From Hericium rajendrae (Eukaryota; Basidiomycota; Agaricomycetes; Russulales; Hericiaceae): a DNA stretch of 64,000 bases. Positions 1-10,986 of this stretch are shown here, one piece after another. Every line of letters starts with the position of its first letter. The stretch's first letter is position 1. Under the pieces are notes generated by a model, which was not told the origin of the DNA, did no database searches, and was given only the letters and a program-made list of their open reading frames with translations. Location: NCBI GenBank assembly GCA_033439255.1, contig CM065883.1, positions 2,046,001 to 2,110,000 on the forward strand, in the 5' to 3' direction. Made by a program: the position numbers and the translations under genes.

Positions 1-882
1 TCTGTCGTAGTCATTCAGAAGAAAGTGCCGGTGCGTTCTATACTACTTATAGTACTCCTTCGGCAACAGTTGACCATCGATCCAGGACAAGCTCATCGAC
101 GCGTCGACACTCACTCATCTATACAGTATCACGCCCACAATCGGATGTGTGGTCGCTGGTCTCGTCGGTGTGTCCTGCCTCTGTATCTTTGTATCTGTCT
201 TGCGCTGACGCGTACAAGGCGATGCGAGGAACCAAGTCATGCGTGCACGGATGGAGGCGGCAGACTACCGCTATAAGTATGGTTACGAGATCACGCCAGA
301 TGCGCTCTCGCGTCGTATGGCGAATCTGAACCAGGTCTCGACGCAGCGTGCCGGTATGCGACCATTGGGCATCTGTGCGTGTATTTTTGGATGCCCTATG
401 AATTATTCGCTGAATTCATTTCATACTTCCATCAGCCGTGATTATCATCGGTATCGACCCTGAACTTGGGCCACAAGTGTTCAAGCTTGACCCTGCCGGT
501 TACTTTGTCGGCTTCCATGCCACTGCTGCTGGTCAGAAGCAGCAGGAAGCTATGAACCATCTCGAGAAGAAATGGAAGAAGCTGGACAACGGGCGGGGCG
601 CAGATGACGCACTTCGTGCGGGTGGAACGCTGTCTCGCAACGAAGCTATCGAGGTATGCGTGACAGTTGGGCTGTCTTCAGTTATGGCACTGATTATCTC
701 TCGCATAGATGGCAATTGAAGCGATCTCGACAGTGCACGCGACGGATTTCAAGGCAGGAGAACTTGAGATTGGCATCACGTCCACAAGCGAGGAAGAGTC
801 GCCCAAGACGCGAGGACTGTGGCGAGTGATGGGAGAGGCGGAAGTAGAACAGCACCTGTTGGCATACGCAGAAAAGGATTGA
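1..882 (+). CDS. SCL1: 20S proteasome subunit alpha type-6 (alpha1), 5'-partial
   Basis: Structural alpha-ring subunit of the 20S proteasome, which gates entry of unfolded proteins to the proteolytic chamber. The window begins inside the gene. Visible exons are 1-30, 86-167, 219-374, 436-653 and 709-882, joined by GT-AG introns of 51-61 bp that keep one frame for 219 residues. Family landmarks are QKKVP at the start, [48 protein letters not shown] and a C-terminal HLLAYAEKD, all as in PSMA6/Scl1. The roughly 45 N-terminal residues lie upstream of the window. The exon chain is clear, and the assignment to alpha1 rather than another alpha subunit rests on the [12 protein letters not shown] and AEVEQHL segments. 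Confidence 0.95.
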
Positions 883-1075
883 TTGTAGATTACCTGTTTA
901 CGAGAATGCGCATTCATTACGTCGCACACCAGCGCCGATTGTATCAATGCTATGTCTACTCGACGAAAATGCAACGGGAGCTCTAAGAAATTGACTTTCA
1001 GGAAAGGGGGATCACTAGTAGTGCAGTCATGCGCTGGGAAGCATTGGGTCTCGGGCAGATACATCAAACTCTCAA

Positions 1076-1402
1076 TTAATGAAGCGACGCTCCTCCACTC
1101 TATAACTCAAAGTTGGTCCATATCACGAAGAACTGAGCATTACTAGGACTCACCGCAATCGCGTCAATTTCCGACTCATCCAGGTGTCTGATCTTTGGGT
1201 CCGAGACCCAAGCCGGTGCCTCCCAGAATTCTTCGTATACCTGATTGCCCGACCCATTTGAGCCGCTTGCAGCAGGTCCAGCGCTACTTTTCTTGATGGA
1301 GCTCTCAAATTTCTTCAGGAAGTCTGAGAACCTTTCCTTGAGCTGTGCGGGTGCAGCTGGGTGCGCGTGCTGAGGCTCCGGTGCTATTGAGAGGAGGGAC
1401 AT
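1076..1402 (-). CDS. small hypothetical protein, 90 residues, ending SGGASLH
   Basis: I do not recognise the family. The ATG is at 1402-1400. Exon 1 (1402-1154) encodes 83 residues: an Ala/Pro-rich start, an amphipathic LKERFSDFLKKFESSIKK helix, a Ser/Gly-rich linker and an acidic region ending DESEIDAIA. A GT-AG intron (1153-1100) joins it to a 24-nt terminal exon (1099-1076) encoding SGGASLH and a TAA stop. Both exons stay in phase, and the short tail reads as a natural continuation. It lies tail-to-tail with the proteasome gene (about 190 bp apart). The protein has no signal peptide or membrane segment, so a soluble cytosolic or nuclear protein is likely. Reading straight through the intron would give a different, shorter tail. 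Confidence 0.6.
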
Positions 1403-1479
1403 AAGTCTAGTTCAGATTTCACTAGTCAGAGCGCGTACTGGTGGGCCATTTCCGCTTTCCAATGAAATGTATGAGCGGT

Positions 1480-1716
1480 TTATGTTGTGCAAGGCGGAGA
1501 GAGGGATGCATGGTACTGAGGAGGTCTTCGGGAATTACCGGCCCTTGGAAATGACGGAAGGTTGTTTGGGTTTGTTAGATTCAGAAGCTCTTGGACAACA
1601 TATGTCAATAACGCCCCCGAAACTCCAGCCCTAACGGCCTCCAGAGTGCTTCCAGGCACCGCACTAGTACTAGTGCTGCGGAGCCGGGATAATTCAGACC
1701 TCTGGGACCTCACCAT
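1480..1716 (-). CDS. possible small protein, 78 residues, one hydrophobic stretch
   Basis: An open frame of 79 codons starts at ATG 1716 in the gap between the Rab escort gene and the 90-residue gene, on the same strand as both. It has a basic Ser/Arg-rich start (MVRSQRSELSRL), then AVRAGVSGALLTYVVQELL, which could be a short membrane or amphipathic segment, then NLTNPNNLPSFP. The remaining C-terminal part is low-complexity and could be intron or UTR, because a GTAATT donor-like site follows LPSFP. No family is recognised. It could also be untranslated sequence of a neighbour. Confidence 0.3.
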   Translation of the reverse strand: MVRSQRSELSRLRSTSTSAVPGSTLEAVRAGVSGALLTYVVQELLNLTNPNNLPSFPRAGNSRRPPQYHASLSPPCTT

Positions 1717-1796
1717 CAACTCACCATACCAAAGAATCGATGGGAAGATGGAAAAAAGCAGATCATAGCACATTAATATTAAGTAGCATCGAGTGT

Positions 1797-3643
1797 CTAC
1801 CATTCCTCTGCGTCATCGTCAGGATCTTTTTCCAATGGAGGCCATAACGTCGTGATCTCCTGGAAACAATCTCCTGCACTACCAGCACTCGTCTCTCCCT
1901 CCTCCACTTTCCACAAATCAGGGCGCTTGGCCTTCAAAACCTCGACGGCTTTGAAGAAGAGCGATTCCGCTGCGACGCTGGCGGAGTCTGACGCCTCGTT
2001 GAGCGAGAGAGAGGATGGAGGAGTGACGAGACATGTGGATGTGTCCTGAGCTTGTGGTGGTGACGACACATTAGTTGATGTTGAAGGGTGCTGTATGTAG
2101 AATAGCGTAAAGAGCGGGTTTGGAGGCGATCCATCGTCGGATGGACGCTTTGCAAGACGAAGCAACGCGTCGAGATATGGCTTCAGTAATTCCTCAGCTG
2201 AGGCTTCTTGCGGGTCGGTGATGGGCAGAGAAATATACACGATGTCTAAAGAGTGTGTCACAACGCTATTATCTCGAAGAAGATCAGGCTACGTACATTT
2301 CCCTTTGGGTGCCGACATGCTGCCTTGCCCTGTCACGAACGCATGCACCGCACTGACAGACGAACCTCCTTCCAATGAAGAAGGCGGGAACACAACGACA
2401 GAAGTATCGACATGATTCTCCTGTGCCGTATTTGACGACGATTCCTCAGTCTCGGCAGAGGGCTCGGCCTCTTCCACTGGTTCAGGTGTACCAGCAGGAG
2501 GGAATGCTAGAGGCTGATCGATGATCGCCACACATCTCGCCACAGAGTGGGAAGGCACGGAAGCGCTAGTCGGAGGGACGAAACTTGTTGCTCGTAGTGC
2601 TTCGGGGAGAAGGTCGGGAGAGGATATCAGGATATCAGCTGTGAGAGGTTCGGGGAAATCGCTGAGATTAAATATGTATTTGGCGGGCGAAGACTCGGAG
2701 GATCTGGGTGGGATTATAGACTGTATTTGTCGGTCAAGGATATAGATGCCTCCGTTGACGGCCGCGACACGACAGAAGCCTTGAGCAATTTCACCAAGGC
2801 CGCCATAATGACCGACTAGAAATGGTGAAGCCCCGTACCGTCCGCTCGAGCGCAACGTGTCTCTGAGGCGCACAAGCGCTGGCTGAGTTGGATCTGCGGA
2901 AAGGTGGGTTACGTTCAGTTTGATGATTGAAGTCAATGACTATACCTGATGGCGCGCTGCAAAAAGCCAGTGCATAAGCGATTGTTTCCGCGGTCTGCTG
3001 CTCCAGAGAGAACTTAGTTCGGAGGAATTCTACGAAAGGCGTGTCCGCTTGACCCTGGAACTCTGCTGTATTCTCAAATTCGCCAGAAGCAAACATAAGG
3101 AAGCGCATCAGCCGTCGTTTGTGAACCAGACTCATGTCCTTGGCTTTGAATATGTCCTCTTTGCTGCCTGGCACACTCTTGATGCCGACGGCCGGGTCGT
3201 AGACACCCACGCGCTCCAGCAGCCTGTAGCCTCCATATCGAGCGACACCCGAAGCAATCAGAGACGAAATGAGAGGACCGAGGGACGGAATTAGCGATGG
3301 CAATAGAGACACGGAATATTCCCGTGCATGTTCCGGTATCTCTTGGGAGCGCACGATCGAGGTAAATCTCTCCCTTTGGGCGGCAAGGAAGGGTGTTGTG
3401 TGTTCAGTCGTGGAACGTCGATCTGCCCATTGCGCGAGCTCCTCGAGATTCAAGCTAGCCTGATCACCTCCGTAGTACGAGCTTTCGTCTATATGAGCGA
3501 CTCGAAAGCCTGCTTTAGAGAGAGCACTATAAGAAGTCAGAACAGTGCATTTCGAGAGGTTTACTCAGGACTTACGCGGCAGTGATGGACTCGGTCAATC
3601 CTGTACCAAGGATAACAACGTCAAAGTCGCCTTCGCCGTCCAT
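1797..3643 (-). CDS. MRS6: Rab escort protein (Rab geranylgeranyltransferase component A)
   Basis: Presents newly made Rab/Ypt GTPases to geranylgeranyltransferase II and delivers them to membranes. It belongs to the GDI/REP FAD-fold superfamily but has no redox role. Four exons (3643-3576, 3526-2946, 2893-2297, 2245-1797) give about 564 residues, close to yeast Mrs6 (603). The N-terminus DFDVVILGTGLTESITAAAL is the Rossmann-like motif, followed by YYGGDQASLNLEELAQWA. VPGSKEDIF and the KRRLMRFLMF segment are typical of REPs rather than GDI. The C-terminal part is acidic and Ser/Pro-rich, ending PDDDAEEW. It is divergently transcribed from the nucleolin-like gene, with 267 bp between start codons. 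Confidence 0.9.
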
Positions 3644-3910
3644 ATTCACTGGTTTGAAAATTCACGTCATGTTTCAATTACTGCGTTCAAACGAAATGCT
3701 CACCGTATTAGATGGAGGCTCGTTGCGGGGAAGGTCCGGCGCCTGTCCTGGTCCCTGCCGAATACGGCATTTTGCGGGCCGACATATTTGATAGGCGCTT
3801 GTCAGAATTATGTAATAACAAGTTGATCAAAATTTTGAGAGATCCAGCTTCCGACTCTGCTCTTGCCGCTCTTCACCTCTTGTCTCCTACCACACTCCCA
3901 CTTTTCCGCA
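3644..3910. promoter_or_regulatory. shared intergenic promoter, Rab escort / nucleolin-like
   Basis: A gap of 267 bp lies between two start codons facing away from each other, so both promoters must sit here. A pyrimidine-rich tract (about 3845-3908, rich in CTCTT and CTCC) lies directly before the nucleolin-like ATG, as is common upstream of strongly expressed fungal genes. I see no clear TATA box. Confidence 0.5.
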
Positions 3911-5824
3911 ATGGCCAAGACAGACAAGAAAACGACAAAGGTCGAGAAGAAGGGTAAGGCAGAGGCTAAGCCCGTCGCACCCGTCAAGAAAACGAAGGCA
4001 GTCGCCGACAAAAAGGCCTCCAAGCCCGCTTCTGTACCCATCTCTTCAAAAGAAATTCTCGCCAAAGCGGTCAGTGCAGTACTTTTCTTCTTTCGAATAT
4101 TTTTCTTACATGTGGTTCTGTCTATCTTTAGGCGAAGAAAGGTAAGGCGAAGGACGACAGTAGTGAAGAGTCGTCTGAGTCGGACTCAGAAGACAAGAAG
4201 CCCGCTCAGGTCAATGGCAAGGTAAGCACTTATTTTCCTTCATGACAATTGTTTCTTACTTCCACCCAGACCGCAAAAGCTGCTGCTGCTAGTGACAGCA
4301 GTGACAGCGACGACTCCTCGTCTGAGGATGAGAAGCCGAAGGCTGCTCAGGTGAAGGTCGCCTCCGCAAAAGCCGCGACGTCGACATCAGATAGCGACGA
4401 CAGCGACTCGGACTCCGAAGAACCTCCCAAAAAGGCGGCTCCGGCCAAGGCCACCCCTGCGAAGGCTACCCCCGCCAAGGCAACGCCCGCGAAAAAGCCG
4501 TCCCGGCCAAAAAAGCTGTCTCTAGCACCAGCGACTCTTCGGACGAGGAATCTTCGGACGAGCCCCCCAAGAAGGCTGCGAAGCCTTCTCCCGCAAAGGC
4601 AGCGGCCAAGCCTGTGAAGGCTGCGAGCAGTTCAGAGGAGTCTTCAGAGGAGTCGACCTCTTCGGAGAGCGAAGAGAAAGTCGCCCCCAAGAAGGCCACC
4701 AATGGAGCGGCGAAGAAGGCGGAGACCAGCACTTCGGACGAGGACTCATCAGAGGAGTCGAGTGAGGATGTCGAGATGGCCGAGGCTTCCGCCGCCGCCA
4801 AGTCTAGTTCGTACTCAGTCGCTGAAATCGTCTTTCATCTCATTGACCGTCCCTCAGATAATAAGCGCAAAGCGGCGGACGATGTTCCCGCACCACCGAA
4901 AAAGGTCAAGACGGCCAACGGCGATGCTGCTCCTGCCGAGACGAACGAGGGCGAGGCCCCCGTTACGACTATCTTCGTCGGCCGCCTCTCATGGAATGTC
5001 GACAACGACTGGCTCGCCTCCGAGTTCGCCGACTGCGGCGAAGTCGTCTCTGCACGTGTCCAGATGGACCGCAACACCGGCAAGTCGCGCGGGTTCGGAT
5101 ACGTCGAGTTCACCACCCCCGAGGCCGTCGAGGCTGCGCTGAAGCAGAACGGCAAGGAGATCGACGGCCGCCCCGTCAACATCGACAAGAGCCAGGGCGT
5201 CGACAAGAGCCAGGCGCGGGAGAAGCGCGCCAATGCGTTCGGCGACAAGCCGAGCGAGCCCTCGAACGTGCTCTTCGTCGGCAACCTCAGCTGGAACGCA
5301 ACTGAGGATGCGCTGTGGGAGGTGTTTGCGGAGTACGGCGACGTCAAGAGCATCCGCGTGCCGACGGACCGCGAGTCGGGGCAGATCAAGGGCTTCGGCT
5401 ACGTCGAGTTCTCGGACATGGACGCGTCGAAGAAGGCGTTCGAGGCGATGCAGGGAGCGGAGATCGCTGGTCGCAATATTAGGCTGGACTACTCTCGGCC
5501 CAGAGATGATAGCGCTGGTGGGCGTGGTGGCGGTCGTGGTGGTGGCGGCTTCGGTGGTCGTGGTGGCGGTCGCGGTGGCTTTGGTGGTGACCGTGGCGGC
5601 TTTGGCGGTGACCGGGTACGTTTTCATTCTTATATCGTTGTCGTTGAATATGGCTCACGCAATGTCTCTAGGGTGGACGCGGACGTGGTGGTTTCCGCGG
5701 ACGCGGAGGTGACCGCGGAGGACGCGGTGGTGACCGCGGCCGCGGAGGCCGTGGCGGCCGTGGTGGTGCCCGCACCGGTGGCATTGCCAACTTCGAGGGC
5801 AAGAAAATTACCTTCGATGATTGA
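3911..5824 (+). CDS. NSR1: nucleolin/Gar2/Nsr1-like nucleolar RNA-binding protein
   Basis: Nucleolar protein for pre-rRNA processing and small-subunit assembly. It starts at ATG 3911 (MAKTDKKTTK). Exons: 3911-4069, 4132-4221, 4270-4806, 4858-5615, 5672-5824. Domain order: Lys-rich start; acidic Ser/Asp/Glu blocks (DSSDSDDSSSED, EESSEESTSS) separated by PAKAT repeats; two RRMs (about 4963-5190 with TIFVGRLSWNV and GFGYVEF; about 5263-5500 with VLFVGNLSWN and GFGYVEF); a Gly-Arg-Gly box; and a C-terminus NFEGKKITFDD. The intron at 4807-4857 is 51 bp and stop-free, so its retention would not shift frame. The frame shifts once within exon 3, at an A5 run (4492-4496). The PAKKA repeat reads on cleanly in the new frame, so a lost A is more likely than a real break. 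A 26-nt GT...AG segment just downstream could also reconcile the frames but is too short for a normal intron. Confidence 0.9.
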
Positions 5825-6201
5825 GTAGCTTTGGCTTAGCTTGACCCGTTCGAGACTCTTTGCTTCATGTTGTTGTTCAGGTGTTTCATTTGATGTATAC
5901 GATCTTATGCTTGCTCTTGTTTAATGTTATATAGCCCCCGGCCTATGGTCGCTATCCTTACGGAAGCTAGGTATATTGCACAAACATGCTTGATTTTTTG
6001 GCGAGCTACAACAGTGTCATCTAAGCAGACTGACTGAGATTATGGTAGTGGTATATTGACATATGTAGTCGAGTGAGGAGATTCGAATAGACAGGCACAT
6101 GAAATAAATAGGTAGGCATATCTCAATGGATTGCGATAGTGGGATCAGGGCCGGTGTGTCAGCGGTGGTATGGTATAAAGTGAAAAAATGAAAACATATC
6201 C
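5825..6201. other. gap between convergent genes (3' UTRs)
   Basis: A gap of 377 bp lies between the stops of two convergent genes. It is AT-rich with several ATA/TATA runs, probably the two 3' untranslated regions and poly(A) signals. I see no gene or repeat. Confidence 0.5.
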
Positions 6202-8351
6202 TCAACCAAAATGTCCACTCTGCACAGCTCTTCGTATGGGATTTTGGTTGGGAGGTAGGGCACCACTGCGCTCCAGCCGGTCGAATAGAACGAACAGTCG
6301 TTCGGCTTCTTGCTCTTTTTCCTCTTCCGTCATCTCGACCGTAGGACGATCCTCTTGAGCTACGCCAGTAATGGGGTTAATAGGGACCCCTGAAGGTGTT
6401 TCTGTAGGGACGTTGTCCCCAGGGGTTGCAGCAGGTGGTGCGTTCATGATACCCTTGTTGAACAGGAAACCAGCCACATTTCCATATCCAACTTGCGAAG
6501 CGAGTGTGGTAGCTATGAAAAAGTGGAATTAGTCGTTGAACCAGACGAGGGACTGCCGCTTACCATCGGAATTGCATATGGCAAAGAGCATTTCACCAGT
6601 CGCATCCTTGAGCCTTGGATGGTACACGCTAGCGAGCAAGCGGAGACACCTGCCGAGCAGATCCGGGCGAGACTCGAGGGCGCTGCCGCTGCGATCAAGG
6701 TTGGCGGGTAAAATCCAGTCCTTGACGCGCATTCGCGCATTCTGGTCGGCTATGCAGGCCTTGGTGATGAGCATGACGAGAGGGCAGAACAGCTCGTCCA
6801 GAGTCCCGTCCGTTTCCTCCTGCGCGCGCTGACGGATGGTCTTGTCGTCCACGTCCGTGTTGCCGGGGAAGAAGTGGCTGAACGACACTTCCATGAGGTC
6901 GTACGCGCGAAGGAGTGTGTCGTACGATGTAATGGCGGAGGAGGAAGGTGAGGTTGGACGAGATGAGAGAGAGCGGCGTCCGGCGGACAGTGCGTGCAGT
7001 GCCCTGCCGATCGCGCCGGACCCTCCGCCCTTCTCCTTTTCTGGGCTCGAAGGGCCGTCGCCGTGCAAAGGGCGGTTGTCGCTGGACAATACTGGCGAAC
7101 CTGTGTTGGATGCGGAGCGTGGACTGGTGCGCGGCGAGCTCGGGGGAGACGGTAACCAGATCGGGCGCAAATTTGACGTGATCGGTATGGAGATGAGGGA
7201 GTGAATGATGTGAGTGAGTGGGGGTGCAAGTGGGGACGGAAATGTGGGAGGCAATGTATTGAATGCCCTGAGAAGAGGGGGCAAAATGCTGTCGGCGTGG
7301 CTAGATCAGCTTACGCGCTCATGAAGGTGCTGACGCTGCGACATACCCGTCCAACCGATCACTCCAGTATTCACCCAGCACCTTGCCTTCGCCAGCGCCA
7401 AAATCAGTGACCCTGTCGCAGTCCACCAGCTGCATACTTGTCAGCCGTGCGAAGGTCTCGGAAACATGGGCATACTTGCCTTCGGATAGTGTGCTAGTAA
7501 GTTAAACGTCAACTTGAGCAGGTCGGTCATCGCTTCCCTAGCCATCTTCATGCCTCCCAAGATGCTGGTCGTAAGCGAATCAATGCGCAGACCAATAATC
7601 TCCACGAGATTGGGTCGTCCAGAGGTCTTGTCTTCCACGATGGAGACAATGAACCGCCCGGACGTTGCTGTTGATACGGTGCACAAAAAGAGGATGCGCG
7701 ATGCAAGGAATATATGGTCTGGCAATGTCGATTTCTAGAATAACGAAAGCCCGAGTCAGACACGTATCAGTTGCTTAGTGCTCAAGGGACGTACATGCAA
7801 TAATTGGACAGTATCCTCTCCACCCTTAACGGAGTCGCTGATCCATGTTCCCCGTGCGCTCTCAATGAGAAGCATGGTGTTAGCAATACATCTTAGTGCT
7901 TCACAGGAGGCATCGAAATCATCCTTGAGCGTCCGTGCTAATGATGAGAGCGTGGACATGTTCTTCGCCGATGCCATAATCGCTGCTGCAGAGGGATGTT
8001 TTCCCAACGTCTTCAGTGCAGTCAGGGCAAGCGCTGCGTCTAAAGCCAAGCCAGGCGTCAGCCGAAGGCGGAAATCTACGCGACAAGAAGTCGGACGGAC
8101 CTTTGGTGGACAGTCTTCCATCGCCGGATTTGCACAGATTCAGATCGTTAAGTAGAGATACAACTAATTCTTTGCGTTCATTGTCGTTAATGCTAAGAGG
8201 CGAAGCTAGAAACGGGAAGACGTCAACTCCGAACACGTTGATCAGTGGGACACGGAGACGTACCGTCGACGATTGATTGCAAGACTCGCAATTTCTCGTT
8301 TGTCGACGATGCCGAAGACAAGGACGTATACACTTGTAAAACGCCTGCCAT
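6202..8351 (-). CDS. RIC8: RIC8/synembryn, G-alpha chaperone and exchange factor
   Basis: Chaperone and non-receptor guanine-nucleotide exchange factor for G-protein alpha subunits, cytosolic, with an armadillo-like helical fold. Seven exons (8351-8264, 8205-8101, 8039-7795, 7734-7480, 7429-7347, 7300-6564, 6512-6202) encode about 607 residues. Hallmarks are LALTALKTLGKHPSAA, the helical repeat PLLRAFNTLPP, EMLFAICNSD and the very conserved C-terminus VAGFLFNKGIMNAPP ... NPITG ... MTEEEKEQEAERLFVLFDRL. The intron between exons 4 and 5 (7479-7430) uses a GC donor (GCAAGT); the nearby GT alternative destroys the frame. A Ser/Pro-rich insert around 6960-7150 (SPPSSPRTSP, SPEKEKGGG) lies within the helical region. 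In fungi the gene acts in heterotrimeric G-protein signalling for growth and mating. Confidence 0.92.
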
Positions 8352-9171
8352 GGTTGAGATTTGGTGAACTGGTGTATGATTGTGGGCAGAATGAACCAAG
8401 GAATCGCGCCCAGGGAACGCTTGCTAGTACAGGCTGCGAGTGCCTGGAATGGAAGACCTTGTTCTCCAAGGGGATGAGATCGCAGCGAAAGAAAGTTGAA
8501 GGAATGATCAATGAAAACAAGGAGAGTAAAGAGAGGAGGTAGAATAGAGCTTCAGCGCCGCAATCTCAGAGAGTCATTATACAGAGGGAGATGGAGTCGG
8601 AGTAAGTTGACGGAATCGAACCCGTTGGATAAATGACAGAACGCGTCGCCAGGTCGCCACTCGGCCCGATCTCAACATCTTTCTCCGCTCGTTTTTATCC
8701 ATCTTTCCCCAGACGAGCATGACAACACCCCACTAAACCCCACGTTAGAAGCAAGCTTTTAGATCGCTGTACGAAAGCCGATGCCTGCTTGAGACCACTG
8801 CTTTTATTGACATGTGTACTCTAGGTGAACTGTGCTGCTACCGCAAACGAGTCGCGACTGCTTCAACCGCGATGTGTAAGACTGTATCGTATGCACCACG
8901 TAATCGGAAACTATTGCCTCCCATTGGGGACCCTGGATGGATTGGTGTGCCTTCGATACAGACACGAGGCGGGCATCGGACCATTCGCGATCATGAACGG
9001 CTTGCAAGCGGATGATGCTGATGGGCCGAGATACGATCCATCCATCTCGTTCCGCGGACCTGTCAATCGCAGATAGCGGGGCTCGTTTGACAAATATGTA
9101 GCCGGCGTCCGATCGGAGTGGAGGATGGCTTTGCTAGGTGGAAGACCAACGGTACAAATCGACGTTCAGTC
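8352..9171. other. intergenic region upstream of RIC8
   Basis: An 820-bp gap between the RIC8 start and the MED10 stop. It contains a degenerate tRNA-like stretch (about 8603-8683, see rejected items). Otherwise only short overlapping frames without recognisable content are present. The RIC8 promoter should lie in its left part. Confidence 0.5.
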
Positions 9172-9830
9172 TCAATGTCCTCCGTTCATCATGGCGGGAG
9201 ATGAGGGCGCCTGAGCCTGATTGTGCGACGCGCCTGGATCTGTGCCCGTTTGATGCGTGAATTCAGCCAGCTCGGGAAAGCTCTGCATCATGGCCTCGTC
9301 GAGTAAAGATCGGTAAGTCTGCGAACGGACACATTAATGACATCCTTCAGTTGACAATAGTCGTCACTTACTTCTATGGCGCGTATTTTACCATTCATAA
9401 ACTGATTCTCCGTAGCGGTGCGTTCGAGTCGATCTTTCGTTAAATGCATAGGGTTCCGACCATTGTCGATGTCGGCCAACACTTGCATCGGAATCATCGT
9501 CTGGATATGCTGCGACATATCATCGATGGTTGCTAGATGACCTATTGCTTCGTTTCTGATGAAAGGCTTCAGCGTTTGACCACATCATGGAACGGATCAC
9601 GTCGCGACTCACACTCGAAGGCCCACTTGCTTTCCGACGCCAACCTTGTCCTTCTCCTTCGTAGAATCGTTGACGACGGTCGTGCCAAGATTGTACAACG
9701 CATTCGCTAGCCCAAGAAGCTCCAGTTCAAGATCACCTTGAACACCAACAGGTGGTGGAGACTGTGAAGAGCGTGGTGAATCGGGCGCAGGTGCGACAGG
9801 AGGTCCGGTGGATATACGAGTCGGAGGCAT
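9172..9830 (-). CDS. MED10: Mediator complex subunit 10 (Nut2)
   Basis: Middle-module subunit of the Mediator co-activator, which links transcription factors to RNA polymerase II. Three exons (9830-9613, 9555-9372, 9318-9172) give 182 residues. The Pro/Ser-rich N-terminus (about 30 residues) is followed by the MED10 core: LELELLGLANALYNLG, then IPMQVLADIDNGRNP (matching the family's P-x-EV-x-x-YID-x-GRNP signature) and LTKDRLERTATENQFMNGKI. The third exon gives TYRSLLDEAMMQSFPEL and a variable tail ending MMNGGH. The start ATG at 9830 is the only one upstream of the core. Confidence 0.9.
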
Positions 9831-10986
9831 CTGACCACCTCTATCGCTTCATCAGGGGGAACTAAATTGCACAACGAGAACAAAACATACCAAGCTGGTA
9901 GACGTCTCTCGTTGATAAAAGGGAAGTTGATGATATCGGACCAAGGAAGGGCTCAACCGTGGACGGCTTCAGCTGAAAGTCAGGTTGACAAGCGCCCAAC
10001 CGACGCGTGAGCCAAAAGTGAGCCAAATCTCTCCAGTGGCTGTGCAAACCATCACCTTGAGACTCCGCCCGGCATGATATGGAACGAACAAAGGCTTTTT
10101 TTCCGGCCATTTGCTGAACGATGGGGACCCGGAAAATTATGTCAGGTAGCCTCAAAGCGGAGCACGACGGCATCCAGATTTCGAAGGGGCACGGCATCCG
10201 GATTTTTGTCGCCGCTCGCCAATTCGTGCGGATTGTGGCTGCGGCAGGACACGGCTGATGGAATTGACGTCTTCGGTAAACCACGGTCTCTATGAATAAT
10301 TTCCGGAGCGGGGCCTATCATTCAGCAAACAGCTGTCAGTTTTTGAGATCAGACTGCTTCAACCCTTTGAACTGCCAAAAGTTGTAGCCTTGCTCGAACC
10401 TAGCATCTCTATGCGATATGTAGTAAATTGGATGGGATGGTCAAGGATGAAATCCGTGGTACATCGGTGGTGCCATAGCCACAGGGTGGACTTCGACTTG
10501 GGCTGCCACCTGGTGGTGCATGTTGATGCATAGTATCCCCTTGGGAGCTCTGCCTCAAACTCAGGGCTGCTCAGGTATCTCTGTGATCTGTGTTACTCCC
10601 AGGGTAACACCATGTATCAACATGCACCACCAGGTGGCAGCCCAAGTCGAAGTCCAAGAGAGCCTGTGCAGATTGCAGTCCGGTCGGCACCATGACACCT
10701 TCTGCCAGATCAATTGTACGAATGTCTGCATGAATTAGACAAAGCAATGATGGTGTGAGGTGTACAATGTGAACAGAACACCTGCTGTGTCGGTAGGTAA
10801 TGGTAGTAATGACACGAGTCCGGATGATGTGACGAAATTAGCGGTGTCTATGTGTGTGATGTGCGAGCAAGAAAGCAGTTGAAAGCGATATCTGCTTCCG
10901 GTCAGTGTTCCATTCTATGACTAGTAGTATCGAGCGACTCACAATTTACACAATATAAATGACTATGACGACGTCCGCACATGGCC
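9831..10986. other. intergenic region, 1156 bp, with a perfect foldback
   Basis: No gene can be supported here. The only open frame of note (9862-10284, minus) has no recognisable content. The region contains the inverted repeat described separately at 10488-10655 and a tract of TGTGA/GTGT repeats around 10750-10870. Confidence 0.5.
10488..10655. repeat. 39-bp perfect inverted repeat (foldback) with 90-bp spacer
   Basis: Arm 10488-10526 (begins GGACTTCGACTTGGGC, ends CATGTTGA) is the exact reverse complement of 10617-10655. Similarity continues imperfectly into the spacer (TATCCCCTTGGGAG against CTCCCAGGGTAACA), so the whole 168-bp stretch could fold into one long hairpin. It carries no gene. 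It may be a small foldback element, a MITE remnant or a hairpin RNA locus. Confidence 0.9.

Noticed and set aside
8603-8683. tRNA-like stretch on the minus strand (GGGTTCGATTCC T-arm-like motif, GGCCGAGTGG D-arm-like motif)
   Set aside because: The T loop would have eight bases, only about five acceptor pairs form, and no anticodon stem can be drawn. Probably chance or a tRNA relic.
9862-10284. 140-codon open frame on the minus strand
   Set aside because: No recognisable domain, no plausible splice context, and an unusual residue mix. It lies in a gene-free gap.
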